DNA from: Rickettsiales bacterium
GTDB lineage: Bacteria; Pseudomonadota; Alphaproteobacteria; Rickettsiales; JABSSG01
Reading direction: 5' to 3'
DNA length: 34,508 bases
Assembly (NCBI GenBank): GCA_020049805.1
Contig: JAGVLN010000005.1
Coordinates: 1-34,508 of the forward strand
The translations under genes and the position numbers were made by a program. The notes beneath the pieces are model-generated. The model worked only from the letters and a program-made list of their open reading frames with translations. It was not told the origin of the DNA and made no database searches. This document shows positions 1 through 9,345 of the stretch, in pieces (the first letter of the stretch is position 1; each line of letters starts with the position of its first letter).

Positions 1-363
1 CAGCATCCAATAATAATTTTCGATATATTGTTGATAGAAGAAATTTGATAGTAAAGTTACAACAAATAAAATTAAAGCTGCAAATCGTGCTCCATATCCT
101 ACAACTAACATTATTGGGCAAATGGTTTGGATAGCAATGGCAAGTATTGCTCCAAGGGAGTATGGTAATATTGGAATTTGATATTCATTTTCAAATAAAA
201 ATAATGTTGCATCCCAGTTTTGCAATTTTTCTAATCCAAAAACAAATATTATATTTGCCATATATAACCTAACTAGCAAGTTAACCACTGGCGCTATTTT
301 AGTTAAAAAATTGGCTGTTTTTTCACAACAATTACAAAAACACTCTTTATAGTTGCATTGCAT
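1..363 (-). CDS. DoxX family membrane protein (3' end cut off by the window)
   Basis: The reading frame is open from an ATG at 363 down to the window edge, giving 121 codons. A good ribosome binding site (GGAG) lies 7 bases upstream. The N-terminus is Cys-rich (five Cys in the first 14 residues), followed by the hydrophobic segments of a four-helix DoxX-type protein, with a typical 'RLYMANIIFVFGLEKL' first helix. DoxX proteins are small inner-membrane proteins, some linked to thiol or sulfur redox chemistry, and the role here is not known. The gene follows the glycosyltransferase gene on the same strand after about 74 bases, so it could be read with it or from its own promoter. The family call is by pattern; the C-terminus is not visible. 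Confidence 0.7.
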   Translation of the reverse strand, partial: MQCNYKECFCNCCEKTANFLTKIAPVVNLLVRLYMANIIFVFGLEKLQNWDATLFLFENEYQIPILPYSLGAILAIAIQTICPIMLVVGYGARFAALILFVVTLLSNFFYQQYIENYYWML

Positions 364-437
364 AGTTTTCTCCATAATCAAAAATAAATTAATCTTAAGA
401 ATAAAAGCTAATTTATGCCTAGTAAATGTTTTTTTAA

Positions 438-1616
438 TTATTTAGTCGATTTTTCTTTTTGAAGAATATATTCGTGCATTTTAGCGACATTAATAAGTCC
501 ATTTTCTGCAGTAAATTTCTCTAGAAATATTTCATGATTTCTCTTAGTCATAGCGCTAACTTCCTTTGGATGAGATTTTATCCATTCATAATGTTTTTTA
601 ATTTGCGAATATATTTCTTCAGCACTTGCTGTATGGTCAATATATAAAATATTATCGCCAAAATTTTCAATTACAGCTGGATTGCGATCAGAGATAACTA
701 TAGCGCTTGCGGATATAGCTTCCATGATCCTATTTGTAAGAAGGTTATTGTTAAAATGATGTTCACTATGTAACACCAACGCAATTCCATTTTTCTGAAT
801 AGATTTAATTATATCTTCATGAGGAATAAACCCACCCCATGATTCTTTTATATAATCCCAGGCTCTTTCTGGACCGTATACTGCAATCATATTATCTTTG
901 CTTAGCATTTGAAAAAGTTGACGGTAACGTTTACCATTTCTGAGGGGGTCCCAATTATTACCTATAGTAATGATCTTATTAGGCTCATTGTATTTGTATG
1001 AGGTTTTTGGTGCATATGTAAAAAATGGAATTGCGTGAAAAGCTTTGTTGTTATGCTTAGCAGCATTTTTAAATAATTCTATTTCTTTGGTTGTACATAA
1101 GAAGCCATCACTATTAAGAAACAGTTTCTTATATTTAGGTTGAATTTTAAATGAGGAGCTAAAATATTCATATTTAATATAATTAATTATATTGGTGAAT
1201 GTATCTAAAAGCATATATTTTTTATAGGCGGTTGGTTCGATTTTAGACCATTGTAGATGAATACCTAAAACTATAGCAAAATCTGGTTTAAATTCCTCAA
1301 TTTCAATTTCATGGCCTTTAGTGTAGTCTAATGTTAGTACGCTCCAACCAAGATTTTTAGCAGCTTGACCTAAATTAAATCCTAATGTAGATTCCCCGAT
1401 TCCATGGCTAGTTAAAATTAGTATTTTATAGTTTGGTTTTATTTCAGTATTTTCGTAAGGCTCTAACCAGCTGAAATTAGATACTTTATTAGCTTGTTGA
1501 TTAAATTTTTTTATTTGCCAGTTAGGTATAGAAATTAAAAGAATAGTACTAACCTCTACCATAAATATAACAATTAACGTTGTTATAAACAGTATTAGTA
1601 GTTTATCTTTTAACAT
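438..1616 (-). CDS. Membrane-anchored GT-B type glycosyltransferase
   Basis: This 392-aa protein has one hydrophobic N-terminal segment (about residues 7-29), so it is probably anchored in the inner membrane. The remainder looks like a two-lobed GT-B glycosyltransferase. The C-terminal half has the pattern of the Glyco_trans_1_2/CgeB-like group: a 'YGPERAWDY' region, a 'HSEHHFNNNLLTNRIMEAI' stretch with the expected acidic residue, then 'AIVISDRNPAVIENF'. Donor and acceptor cannot be told. It starts one base after the yciB stop and lies at the end of the lipid A cluster, so sugar transfer to an envelope glycan or LPS core is a reasonable guess. An N-terminal membrane helix is not usual for this group. 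Confidence 0.65.
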   Translation of the reverse strand: MLKDKLLILFITTLIVIFMVEVSTILLISIPNWQIKKFNQQANKVSNFSWLEPYENTEIKPNYKILILTSHGIGESTLGFNLGQAAKNLGWSVLTLDYTKGHEIEIEEFKPDFAIVLGIHLQWSKIEPTAYKKYMLLDTFTNIINYIKYEYFSSSFKIQPKYKKLFLNSDGFLCTTKEIELFKNAAKHNNKAFHAIPFFTYAPKTSYKYNEPNKIITIGNNWDPLRNGKRYRQLFQMLSKDNMIAVYGPERAWDYIKESWGGFIPHEDIIKSIQKNGIALVLHSEHHFNNNLLTNRIMEAISASAIVISDRNPAVIENFGDNILYIDHTASAEEIYSQIKKHYEWIKSHPKEVSAMTKRNHEIFLEKFTAENGLINVAKMHEYILQKEKSTK

Positions 1617-1617
1617 C

Positions 1618-2154
1618 TTACTTTATTTGATTTTTTTGCAAGAAAGGTATTTGCGATATAAAAAATGCAATTGTTATAACTAAAATACCAAATACCTTAA
1701 AATTAACCCATGTTTCTTCAGGCATGGTTCGCCAGATTATTTCATTCAATATAGCTATAATTAAAAATAATATACCAAAGCGTTTTGATAATATTGCCCA
1801 GTTTTTTTCTGATAAATTAATTGCTGAGTTAAAAAGATGTTTCATATAACCTTTCTGGTAATAAGCTCCATAAAATAATACTACGGCAAAAACTAAACTA
1901 ACAGCAGTAGGCTTCATTTTTACAAAGCTGGTATTGCCACTGAAAATAGTAATTGAACCCAGTATTATTACTATTAATGTAGAAATCATTAACATTTTAG
2001 GCAACTTTTTATGATAAAGATAATATACAATTATGGCGATTAAAGTAGTAATTGATAAAGCAATAGTAGCAGGTATCATTCCGTAAAGTTTGTAAGTAAT
2101 AAAAAAAGCTAAAATAGGGACAAAGTCTGTAATAAATTTAACTAATGAATTCAT
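1618..2154 (-). CDS. yciB: YciB/IspZ family septation-associated inner membrane protein
   Basis: This 178-aa polytopic protein has five or six hydrophobic helices and the family's markers: an N-terminal 'DFVPILAFFITYKLYG', a central 'KMKPTAVSLVFAVVLFYG', and a C-terminal 'LNEIIWRTMPEETWVNFKVF'. YciB proteins sit in the inner membrane and affect cell envelope integrity and septation; their biochemical activity is not settled. The start has a clear AGAGG ribosome binding site. The gene lies 10 bases after lpxI and directly before the anchored glycosyltransferase, inside the envelope operon. The length is normal for the family. Confidence 0.9.
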   Translation of the reverse strand: MNSLVKFITDFVPILAFFITYKLYGMIPATIALSITTLIAIIVYYLYHKKLPKMLMISTLIVIILGSITIFSGNTSFVKMKPTAVSLVFAVVLFYGAYYQKGYMKHLFNSAINLSEKNWAILSKRFGILFLIIAILNEIIWRTMPEETWVNFKVFGILVITIAFFISQIPFLQKNQIK

Positions 2155-2164
2155 AATTTTACCT

Positions 2165-3037
2165 CTAAATTCCTATAATGAAAATACCATATTTATCGGC
2201 TAATCTAACTACTTCAGCTAAATTGATTATTATACTTTTTTGTGCCGTAATTGCGATGCCTTTTAAGTTAGACTTAAATACATTTTCAATAGTGATAGGT
2301 CCAATAGTTGGTAAGTCTAGCCTAGCATCTTGATTAGTTTTTTTCATTTTTATTAGAACTCCTTTCCGCATGTTTTCGCGTTTTAGTTCTTTACATCTAA
2401 TAATTAAATTATCTGTGCCTTCTGCTGCTTCAATGCCTAATACATAATTATTTTCGACAATTACAGCTTGCCCTATATCCATATCACTAAGTGTAGATAA
2501 GACTTTCTGGCCTAATTTTATATCTTTTAAATCATCTTCATCTGGTTGAATTTTGCCTAGTATACCAGTTGGTGCAAGTAAAGAGGGTAAGATTATATTT
2601 GGTGCTATCACCTTAAAGCCTTGCTCTTCTAGAAACTTAGAAATAACAGATAAAACTGAATTATCTCCTTGGATTTTGCAGGCGGTAATTTTGGCAAGTA
2701 AAGATAAACCAACGCTATCAAAATTTAATGATAGTAATCCTGGTCGTTTAATATGACCAGCAAAAATAATAGAGGTAACCTTTTCATGGTTGAGTATATT
2801 CAAAATCTGCTTAACTTTTCCAGGTTTTATAGGGAAACACTTAGTATTAGCCAGAGTTTTTTCATAGAGGTTATTACCTGGAATTAAAATAATAAAATCT
2901 ATTTTTTGTTTATTTAATTCATCAATGATTAGCTTGGGTAAATTTCCATCACCAGCTATTAGTGCAATTTTTTCTGATTTTAAATTAGATATTGCCATCG
3001 CTATTTTTTGGTTTGCAAATACCACGGGATTTTTCAT
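2165..3037 (-). CDS. lpxI: UDP-2,3-diacylglucosamine pyrophosphatase LpxI (DUF1009)
   Basis: LpxI hydrolyses UDP-2,3-diacylglucosamine to lipid X and UMP, the step done by LpxH in gammaproteobacteria. The product has the LpxI N-terminal 'KIALIAGDGNLP' and the C-terminal domain with 'VLGIEAAEGTDNLIIRC', whose EGTD motif is typical of the catalytic part. It lies directly behind lpxA in the lipid A cluster, as in other alphaproteobacteria. The start is uncertain. The ATG at 3037 gives 290 aa but overlaps lpxA by 53 bases and has its AAAGG directly against the start codon. The ATG at 2998 (277 aa, 14-base overlap) fits the usual short N-terminus better but has no visible Shine-Dalgarno sequence. 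Confidence 0.93.
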   Translation of the reverse strand: MKNPVVFANQKIAMAISNLKSEKIALIAGDGNLPKLIIDELNKQKIDFIILIPGNNLYEKTLANTKCFPIKPGKVKQILNILNHEKVTSIIFAGHIKRPGLLSLNFDSVGLSLLAKITACKIQGDNSVLSVISKFLEEQGFKVIAPNIILPSLLAPTGILGKIQPDEDDLKDIKLGQKVLSTLSDMDIGQAVIVENNYVLGIEAAEGTDNLIIRCKELKRENMRKGVLIKMKKTNQDARLDLPTIGPITIENVFKSNLKGIAITAQKSIIINLAEVVRLADKYGIFIIGI

Positions 3038-3794
3038 CCTTTAAAAATAAAACCAATTTTTTGATCGATTCTAAATTAGGGTATTTTTCTTGTACTTGAT
3101 TAACCAATGAACTAAAATTATTAATGCTATCACTATAAAACAAAATATTATAAGCATCACGTAATGCATTAATTTCATCTTTATCAAAACCTCTTCTTTT
3201 AAGTCCGACTATATTAATACCAATTAATCCAGAACGTTCACCAACTACCATTGAGAAAGGCATTACATCACTATCAATTCCAGACATGCCACCGATCATC
3301 GCATGTGCACCTATTCTGACAAATTGATGTACTGCAGACATGCCTCCGACAATTGCAAAATCTTCGATAGTAACATGCCCACCTAATGTAGCATTATTTG
3401 CTAAGATAATATTATTTCCAAGTATGCAATCATGGGCTACATGTGAAGCGATCATTAATAAGCAATTATTACCAATAACGGTTTTCATGCCACCACCTGT
3501 GGTGCCAGGATTAATAGTTACATATTCACGAATAACGTTGTTATTACCAATAATTAATTCTGAGTTTTCTCCTTGGTATTTTAGATCTTGAGGGACATGT
3601 CCGATTGAAGCAAAAGGAAAGATTACAGTATTACTGCCAATGATTGTGTTATTAGCAATAGTTACATGCGATTTTAGTTCAACATTATCATGAAGTATCA
3701 CATTGCCAGTGATTACACAGTAAGGGCCGATTTTAACATCTTTGCCAAGTTTTACACTAGGTTCAATAATTGCGGTTGGGTGAATTAATGTCAT
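2985..3794 (-). CDS. lpxA: UDP-N-acetylglucosamine O-acyltransferase LpxA
   Basis: LpxA performs the first step of lipid A synthesis, moving a 3-hydroxyacyl chain from acyl carrier protein to the 3-OH of UDP-GlcNAc in the cytoplasm. The 269-aa protein is built of left-handed beta-helix hexapeptide repeats from the N-terminus ('IHPTAIIEPSVKLG'). It has the catalytic His in 'SHVAHDCILGNN' (about residue 121) and the conserved 'GMSGIDSDVMPFSMVVGER' segment. The C-terminal third is the usual helical domain. Its ATG overlaps the fabZ stop by 4 bases (ATGA), pointing to translational coupling. The length is normal. Confidence 0.97.
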   Translation of the reverse strand: MTLIHPTAIIEPSVKLGKDVKIGPYCVITGNVILHDNVELKSHVTIANNTIIGSNTVIFPFASIGHVPQDLKYQGENSELIIGNNNVIREYVTINPGTTGGGMKTVIGNNCLLMIASHVAHDCILGNNIILANNATLGGHVTIEDFAIVGGMSAVHQFVRIGAHAMIGGMSGIDSDVMPFSMVVGERSGLIGINIVGLKRRGFDKDEINALRDAYNILFYSDSINNFSSLVNQVQEKYPNLESIKKLVLFLKDEKSRGICKPKNSDGNI

Positions 3795-4225
3795 TGGTCT
3801 ACTATCATTGCGGAAAAAATAGCTTCAGCAACTATAGCATTATCTACCTTTGCCTCTGCTGAAAATTTCCATACATTTGCGCGATTTCTTACTTTTTTAA
3901 CATGTAAAAATAGTTGATCTCCTGGAGCAACGATTTTACGAAATTTTGCTTCTTCAATAGACATAAAATACACTAATTTATTATCTGTTTCGCCTTGTAA
4001 AGTTTCACATACTAATACTGCTGAAGTTTGGGCCATTGCTTCAATAATTAATACTCCAGGCATAACTGGTTTAGTTGGAAAATGTCCAATAAAATGTGGT
4101 TCATTAATTGTAACATTTTTGATGCCTAATGCTGATTCTCCTGGAATAACATCTATTACTCTATCAATCAGTAAAAACGGGTACCTATGTGGTATCTTAC
4201 TCATTATTTGTTCAATATTAATCAT
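3791..4225 (-). CDS. fabZ: 3-hydroxyacyl-[ACP] dehydratase FabZ
   Basis: FabZ dehydrates 3-hydroxyacyl-ACP to trans-2-enoyl-ACP in fatty acid elongation and so competes with LpxA and LpxD for the same hydroxyacyl-ACP pool. The 144-aa hotdog-fold protein shows 'IPHRYPFLLIDRV' at the N-terminus and the active-site region 'HFIGHFPTKPVMPGVLIIEA', with catalytic His48 and Glu62. The start has an AGAGG ribosome binding site. The gene overlaps lpxD by 8 bases and lpxA by 4, in the widely conserved lpxD-fabZ-lpxA order. Confidence 0.97.
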   Translation of the reverse strand: MINIEQIMSKIPHRYPFLLIDRVIDVIPGESALGIKNVTINEPHFIGHFPTKPVMPGVLIIEAMAQTSAVLVCETLQGETDNKLVYFMSIEEAKFRKIVAPGDQLFLHVKKVRNRANVWKFSAEAKVDNAIVAEAIFSAMIVDQ

Positions 4226-5276
4226 TTTCCTCTCTATTATGAGTCAATTTTTTTAAGACAATCGTTTGTTTATGCCACTGCCTTATTGGTACTGCAGGAT
4301 AGCCACCAACGATTTGTCTATCAGGTATATCATTAATTACACCAGACTGTGCAGCAATTTGTACACCATTACCTATAGTTAAATGTCCTGCTAACCCGCC
4401 CTGGCCACCTACTACTACATATTGGCCTAATTGGGTGCTGCCTGATATTCCAACCTGCGATACTATAATACAACCTTTGCCTAATTTTACATTATGTCCA
4501 ATTTGAACAAGGTTATCAATTTTGCACATATCTTCTATTATTGTATCAGCAATTGTTCCGCGATCAATAGTACAATTTGCTCCAATTTCTACATCATTAC
4601 CTATAATGACTCGACCAATTTGTGGTACCTTTATATGTTGGAAGTTATCAAAAGCATAGCCAAAACCATCTTGACCAATTTTTGCACCGGCATGAATGAT
4701 AGTATTGTTACCAATAATACAATTACTTAAGGTAACAGCGTGATGGATAACACAATTTTTACCTATTTGGACTTGATTACCTATATACGCACCAGGATAT
4801 ATTTTGGAATTCTCTCCAATTTTGACGTTAGCATCAATAACAACATTTGGGCCAATTTCACAATTCTCTCCTATAGAAGCAGTTGGGTGAATACAAGCTT
4901 CTTTAGCAATGCCTGGTTTTAAATTATGTGGAGGATAAAATAATGCTGTAATTCTTGCAAAATCTGCATAAGGATTATTACTTATTAGTGTAAAACAATC
5001 TTTAGGACATTTGTTCAAAAATTTATCTGAGGTAATGCAGGCTAAAGCGTTAGATTTAATATATTGATTAATATATTTGGAATTCGAGAAAAAAGTGATA
5101 TCACTTTTTGTAGCATTTTCCAGAGTAGAAATATCATTAATAATAACGTCGGGTTCAATATTATCTAATTGCTTACCATTTAGATATACTTTTGCATTGA
5201 TGGCTTTAATTAAGGATTCTAAAGGGAAAGGACCTTGTTTAGGAAAAAAACTTTTATTTAATGTAACCATACTCAT
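4218..5276 (-). CDS. lpxD: UDP-3-O-(3-hydroxyacyl)glucosamine N-acyltransferase LpxD
   Basis: LpxD adds the second hydroxyacyl chain, on the 2-amino group, in lipid A synthesis. The 352-aa protein has an N-terminal uridine-binding domain (about 1-110, with 'DITFFSNSKY') and then a long beta-helix of hexapeptide repeats. The conserved 'GQDGFGYAF' segment (about 201-209) and the catalytic His261 in 'KIDNLVQIGHNVKLG' are present. Its ATG overlaps the skp stop by 4 bases. A second ATG two codons downstream (5270) has a better spaced GAAG upstream, so the true start could be there; the protein would differ by two residues. Confidence 0.97.
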   Translation of the reverse strand: MSMVTLNKSFFPKQGPFPLESLIKAINAKVYLNGKQLDNIEPDVIINDISTLENATKSDITFFSNSKYINQYIKSNALACITSDKFLNKCPKDCFTLISNNPYADFARITALFYPPHNLKPGIAKEACIHPTASIGENCEIGPNVVIDANVKIGENSKIYPGAYIGNQVQIGKNCVIHHAVTLSNCIIGNNTIIHAGAKIGQDGFGYAFDNFQHIKVPQIGRVIIGNDVEIGANCTIDRGTIADTIIEDMCKIDNLVQIGHNVKLGKGCIIVSQVGISGSTQLGQYVVVGGQGGLAGHLTIGNGVQIAAQSGVINDIPDRQIVGGYPAVPIRQWHKQTIVLKKLTHNREEND

Positions 5277-5806
5277 TCTTCAAATTTAACGTTAATAGAT
5301 TGAATGGAGGTGTTTAATAAGCGTAATGTTTCTGCTGTGAGCTCTATACTATCAATATTATATAGAGTTTGTGATTTTGGTAAGATCAATTGAATATTTT
5401 TTTCTTTAGCAAACTTTTTAATAATATCGAATAATGAAGTTTTAATTTGCTCCATAGCTTTAGAAAAAGCGTTATCTAAAATTATCCGACGTTTTTGAAT
5501 CATTTTTTGTGCTTCAATTTCAAATTGACTTAGTTCTGCTTTAAGCTTATCAATCTGCTCCTGGTTTAGATTATTAGGATTTTGACTAATTTCCTTATCT
5601 AAGGCCATAATTTTTGTCTCGTAACTAGAAAGTTCTTGCTGATATTTTAAGTTTTGCGTTTGAAGGGAGTTTTGTAGAGACTTATATACGGAAGAATCAC
5701 TAATAACCTGATCAATATCAATAATTGCAACATTTATGCCTTTCGCAAAAGATATTTTTGTTGTGCAAATTAATAAAACTAAAAACAATAAAATTTTATT
5801 TTTCAT
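5273..5806 (-). CDS. skp: Skp/OmpH family periplasmic chaperone
   Basis: Skp holds unfolded outer-membrane proteins in the periplasm on their way to the BAM complex. The 177-aa product starts with a Sec signal peptide (about residues 1-21, ending 'TKISFA'), followed by the typical 'NVAIIDIDQVISDSSVYK' and a long coiled-coil stretch rich in Gln, Lys and Glu (about 45-125). The C-terminal 'LILPKSQTLYN' is the usual OmpH family ending. It lies 11 bases after bamA and overlaps lpxD by 4 bases, the common bamA-skp-lpxD order. Confidence 0.93.
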   Translation of the reverse strand: MKNKILLFLVLLICTTKISFAKGINVAIIDIDQVISDSSVYKSLQNSLQTQNLKYQQELSSYETKIMALDKEISQNPNNLNQEQIDKLKAELSQFEIEAQKMIQKRRIILDNAFSKAMEQIKTSLFDIIKKFAKEKNIQLILPKSQTLYNIDSIELTAETLRLLNTSIQSINVKFEE

Positions 5807-5817
5807 TTCTTAAATAT

Positions 5818-8166
5818 CTAAAAATTAGTTGAGAAAGAAAAATGGATCAATTGTGTTTTATCATAAGTCTCTTTCTTAATTGCTTTAGCAAAATCTATTC
5901 TTAATGGCCCCATTTTTGTTATCCATAAGAACCCCACCCCGCCAGTTACTCTTAAAGTTTTAGAGTTGAAGAATTGACTCTTGAGATAAGGAGAGTTTTT
6001 CGGTAAGTCTACATTCCACAAGCTACCGAAATCACTGAACACAGCTCCGGAAACATCAAACTCTTCAGGCAAACCAAGAGGGAAGGTTACTTCAGCAGTG
6101 CCTTTATAGAATAAAGTACCACCTAGTGCATCTTGAGTAGCTTTATCTCTTGGGCCAATACCTCCATATTCAAATCCTCTAAAGCTTGCATCACCTAGAT
6201 AGAAATTCTCATTAATTCTAATAGCTTTTCCTAAGTTATTGATGGAGCCAGCTGAACCCCCGAGTTTAAATATTACCGATTCTTTAAATACGGGATGGTA
6301 ATAGCTTGCGCCTAAAACATGCTTTATATATTTAGAATTACCACCTAACCCAGCTAAATTCTGATGTAATTTTAACATATAACCTTTTTTCGGTATAATT
6401 TGGTTATCTGTTCTATCGTAAGTAAATACTTGATTAAGGATAGAGGCATAGTTTGTGCCGGCTTGTTGTTGAATATATATTGGAGCATTACTTTGTACGC
6501 CACTAATTTTATCTTGTTCAAGGGTGTAGCCAAAATTATGGTATAAATATTCTGTTATACTATAACCGAAATTAACAGATCCCCCAGAAGATGAGGTGTT
6601 ATAAGCAAGAGTATTAGATTGAGCACCCCATTTAGCTTTTTGATTATTGGTACTAGTAGTAAATAAGTCAAAACCGGCGCTTAAATTTTGGTCCATGAAA
6701 TATGGTTCTTGGATACCAATATTCGCTCCTAGAGTAGTAGCAGATTTCATAATACCTGCAGAAACTTGTTGGCCTCTACCAACGAAGTTTTTTTCGGTTA
6801 AGCCAATCATTCCGAATATACCGTCAGTAGTAGAATAACCTACTGAGAATTTTAATGATGCCGTTGATTTTTCTTGAACGTCAACATTGATATCAACTAC
6901 ATCAGATTGATTTGTGCGTTGAGGTTTTACAGAAACCTTTTCAAAGAAATCGAGATTTGTTATTTGTTGCTCAGATCTATTAATTAAAAATTCATTATAT
7001 GGATCTCCTTCAGCTATTTTAAACTCCCTTCTAATTACTTCATCATAAGTCTTAAGGTTGCCCTTAATATTAATTTTTCCAATAAATATTTTTCTAGCCT
7101 GACCAATAACATATTTGATATTGATTATTTTATTTACGTTATCAACAGTGTAGATTGGATCGATATTAGCGAATGGATATCCTTGATTTGCTAATATTTT
7201 AAGCATCTTTTCGGTGGTTTCTTCAATTAAGGTAGAGTTAAAGGTTTCTCCTTCTTTAGTTTGAATAACCTTCTTTAAAGCTTCAATATCTACTTTTTGA
7301 ATATTACTTTCGACGTCCATATGTCCAAATTTATACTTATCTCCTTCTTCAACTGTGAAGGTTAAATAAAATACATTTTTTCCCGGGACAATATCAGCAG
7401 TAGCAGATATAACTCTAAAGTTAGCAAAACCTTGAGAGTTATAAAATCTTGTTAATAACAATTTATCATGTTCAACTAAATCAGGATCGTAATGCTCAGT
7501 TTTAGCAAAGAAATTGTAAAATTTATATTCTTTAGACATAATAACAGATTGCAATTTTTGGCTAGAAAACTGCTTGTTGCCGATAAAGAAGATTTTATTA
7601 ATTGTAGCCTTCTTACCTTCTTTAATTTCGAAAACTAAATTAACTCTATTTTGGGATAATTCCATGATTTGAGGTTTTACGACTGCATCAAAACGGCCAG
7701 TTTTACTATAAATCTCTATAATACGATTAGTATCATTTTGTACTTTTGCCTTAGAGAAAACCATTCTTGGTTTTAATGATATTTCTGAAGCTAGAGTTTC
7801 AGTTTTAACAGCATCATTACCTTCAAAAATAATTTTGCTGATTATAGGGTTTTCTACTACTTTTATAGTTACTATTTGATTTTTATAATTAATATCCACT
7901 TGTGAGAATAATCCAGTACCATATAAGGAGCGTAGGGATTCTTCAGATTTTTGTTGAGTGAATGCTCCACCTAAATGAAAATACACATAAGAAAGTATGG
8001 TAGCATCTTCTGTGCGCTCGTTGCCTTCAATAACTATATTTTTAATTTTGCTAGAACTAGTAGTAGTTTGAGTAGGAACAGGTTCTTGTTGCTCTTCTAA
8101 GGCGATACCTAAAAAAGAGAAAAGTGTAAATATAATTAGAGAGATTAAGGTCAATTTTAATTTCAT
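5818..8166 (-). CDS. bamA: Outer membrane protein assembly factor BamA
   Basis: BamA is the central Omp85-family subunit of the BAM complex, which folds and inserts beta-barrel proteins into the outer membrane. The 782-aa protein has a signal peptide (about 1-22) and then five POTRA domains over roughly residues 40-435, such as 'IVIEGNERTEDATILSYV' at the first. The C-terminal 16-strand barrel shows the conserved 'SFRGFEYGGIGPRD' motif of the inward-folded loop, and the protein ends in Phe ('FSFSTNF') as expected for a BAM substrate. It sits between rseP and skp. The length is normal. Confidence 0.97.
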   Translation of the reverse strand: MKLKLTLISLIIFTLFSFLGIALEEQQEPVPTQTTTSSSKIKNIVIEGNERTEDATILSYVYFHLGGAFTQQKSEESLRSLYGTGLFSQVDINYKNQIVTIKVVENPIISKIIFEGNDAVKTETLASEISLKPRMVFSKAKVQNDTNRIIEIYSKTGRFDAVVKPQIMELSQNRVNLVFEIKEGKKATINKIFFIGNKQFSSQKLQSVIMSKEYKFYNFFAKTEHYDPDLVEHDKLLLTRFYNSQGFANFRVISATADIVPGKNVFYLTFTVEEGDKYKFGHMDVESNIQKVDIEALKKVIQTKEGETFNSTLIEETTEKMLKILANQGYPFANIDPIYTVDNVNKIINIKYVIGQARKIFIGKINIKGNLKTYDEVIRREFKIAEGDPYNEFLINRSEQQITNLDFFEKVSVKPQRTNQSDVVDINVDVQEKSTASLKFSVGYSTTDGIFGMIGLTEKNFVGRGQQVSAGIMKSATTLGANIGIQEPYFMDQNLSAGFDLFTTSTNNQKAKWGAQSNTLAYNTSSSGGSVNFGYSITEYLYHNFGYTLEQDKISGVQSNAPIYIQQQAGTNYASILNQVFTYDRTDNQIIPKKGYMLKLHQNLAGLGGNSKYIKHVLGASYYHPVFKESVIFKLGGSAGSINNLGKAIRINENFYLGDASFRGFEYGGIGPRDKATQDALGGTLFYKGTAEVTFPLGLPEEFDVSGAVFSDFGSLWNVDLPKNSPYLKSQFFNSKTLRVTGGVGFLWITKMGPLRIDFAKAIKKETYDKTQLIHFSFSTNF

Positions 8167-8175
8167 AATCTAGCT

Positions 8176-9285
8176 TCAAAAAAGTTTAATATTAGTTATG
8201 TCATTCATTATCGCTAATAGTGTTAGGCTTATTAATATAATAAATCCAATTATTATTGCAATTTTTTGTATATATAAGTAAATTTTCTTACCAGCAATAG
8301 TTTCTATTACATAAAAAAGTAAATGTCCACCATCTAGAAGAGGTATAGGTAGTAAATTTACAAATCCCAAATTTATTGAGAGTAACGCTATAAGCCATAA
8401 AGTGAATTCAAATCCTCGTTTTGTAGATTCTCCAGCAAGTTTTGCTATTCCTATTGGTCCCTCAATTTCCTTATATGATCTATCACCAACAAACATTTGG
8501 CCTATAGCTTTTAAAGTCATTTTACATATGTTTATAATTTCTTTACTAGCGTGCACACTAGATTCTAATAAATTTAGCTTTTTATGCTCTAGCCCCATAC
8601 TTTGTACGCCAATTTTACCGATTATTATCTCTTTATTGGTAAAACCTTTCATTGAAAAAGGTTGAGGGGTAATGTTTAAATTAAGGTTCTGATTATTACG
8701 CTTTATAGTAAATTTGAGTGATACATTGGGATGCATGCTAACTAAACGCTCAATTTCAAAAAAGCTTTCTGTAGTTGAATCATTAATTGCTAAAATTTGA
8801 TCTCCGGGTAATAGACCTGCTTTTTGAGCAGGGCTATCAGGCTGAATTTTGTTCACGACAGTAGATGAGCTTAAAATTCCATTACTATATAAGAACCCGG
8901 TTAAAATAATTAGACTAAAAATAAAGTTAAATAATGGTCCAGCTGCAACTATTAATGCTTTAATAGGTAGAGGTTTAAAATAAAACATGAATTTCTTCTC
9001 ATGTTCAGATATTTTTTGAGATTTTATATCAGTGCTAGCTGGATCACTATCACCTAAAAATTTAACATAACCTCCCATGGGAATAGCGCAAATTTTCCAT
9101 TTTGTTCCATGTTTATCAGTTTTTGATATTAAGGTTTTACCAAAACCAATGGAAAAATCAGTAACTTGAACTCCGCAGATTCTAGCAACAAAATAATGGC
9201 CAAATTCGTGGACAAACACGATCACCGAAATGATAACAATAAAAGAAATAACATAATGCAGAGTATTGATAATAAAATCTAACAT
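8176..9285 (-). CDS. rseP: RseP-type site-2 intramembrane metalloprotease
   Basis: This is a 369-aa S2P zinc protease of the inner membrane. The zinc motif HEFGH lies in the first helix (His26, Glu27, His30). One PDZ domain follows (about 140-200, 'IQPDSPAQKAGLLPGDQIL'), and the C-terminal 'NLLPIPLLDGGHLLFY' carries the third zinc ligand (Asp). The E. coli protein has two PDZ domains; the single one here is the common alphaproteobacterial form. RseP cleaves membrane-bound anti-sigma factors and leftover signal peptides. The partner here is not in the window. It is 9 bases upstream of bamA and probably also has its own promoter. Confidence 0.95.
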   Translation of the reverse strand: MLDFIINTLHYVISFIVIISVIVFVHEFGHYFVARICGVQVTDFSIGFGKTLISKTDKHGTKWKICAIPMGGYVKFLGDSDPASTDIKSQKISEHEKKFMFYFKPLPIKALIVAAGPLFNFIFSLIILTGFLYSNGILSSSTVVNKIQPDSPAQKAGLLPGDQILAINDSTTESFFEIERLVSMHPNVSLKFTIKRNNQNLNLNITPQPFSMKGFTNKEIIIGKIGVQSMGLEHKKLNLLESSVHASKEIINICKMTLKAIGQMFVGDRSYKEIEGPIGIAKLAGESTKRGFEFTLWLIALLSINLGFVNLLPIPLLDGGHLLFYVIETIAGKKIYLYIQKIAIIIGFIILISLTLLAIMNDITNIKLF

Positions 9286-9311
9286 AAGATCACCCAGATA
9301 ATTATGCGCAG

Positions 9312-9338
9312 ATTATAATGATTATCTTTATCAGTCAA
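9312..9338 (-). promoter_or_regulatory. Likely internal promoter before rseP-bamA
   Basis: The minus strand reads TTGACT (9338-9333), a 15-base spacer and TATAAT (9317-9312), inside the 60-base gap between dxr and rseP. Both hexamers are at or near the sigma-70 consensus. The spacer is short, or 16 if the -35 is taken one base further upstream. It would let rseP, bamA and the lipid A genes be read separately from uppS-cdsA-dxr. Confidence 0.5.
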
Positions 9339-9345
9339 AACAATA

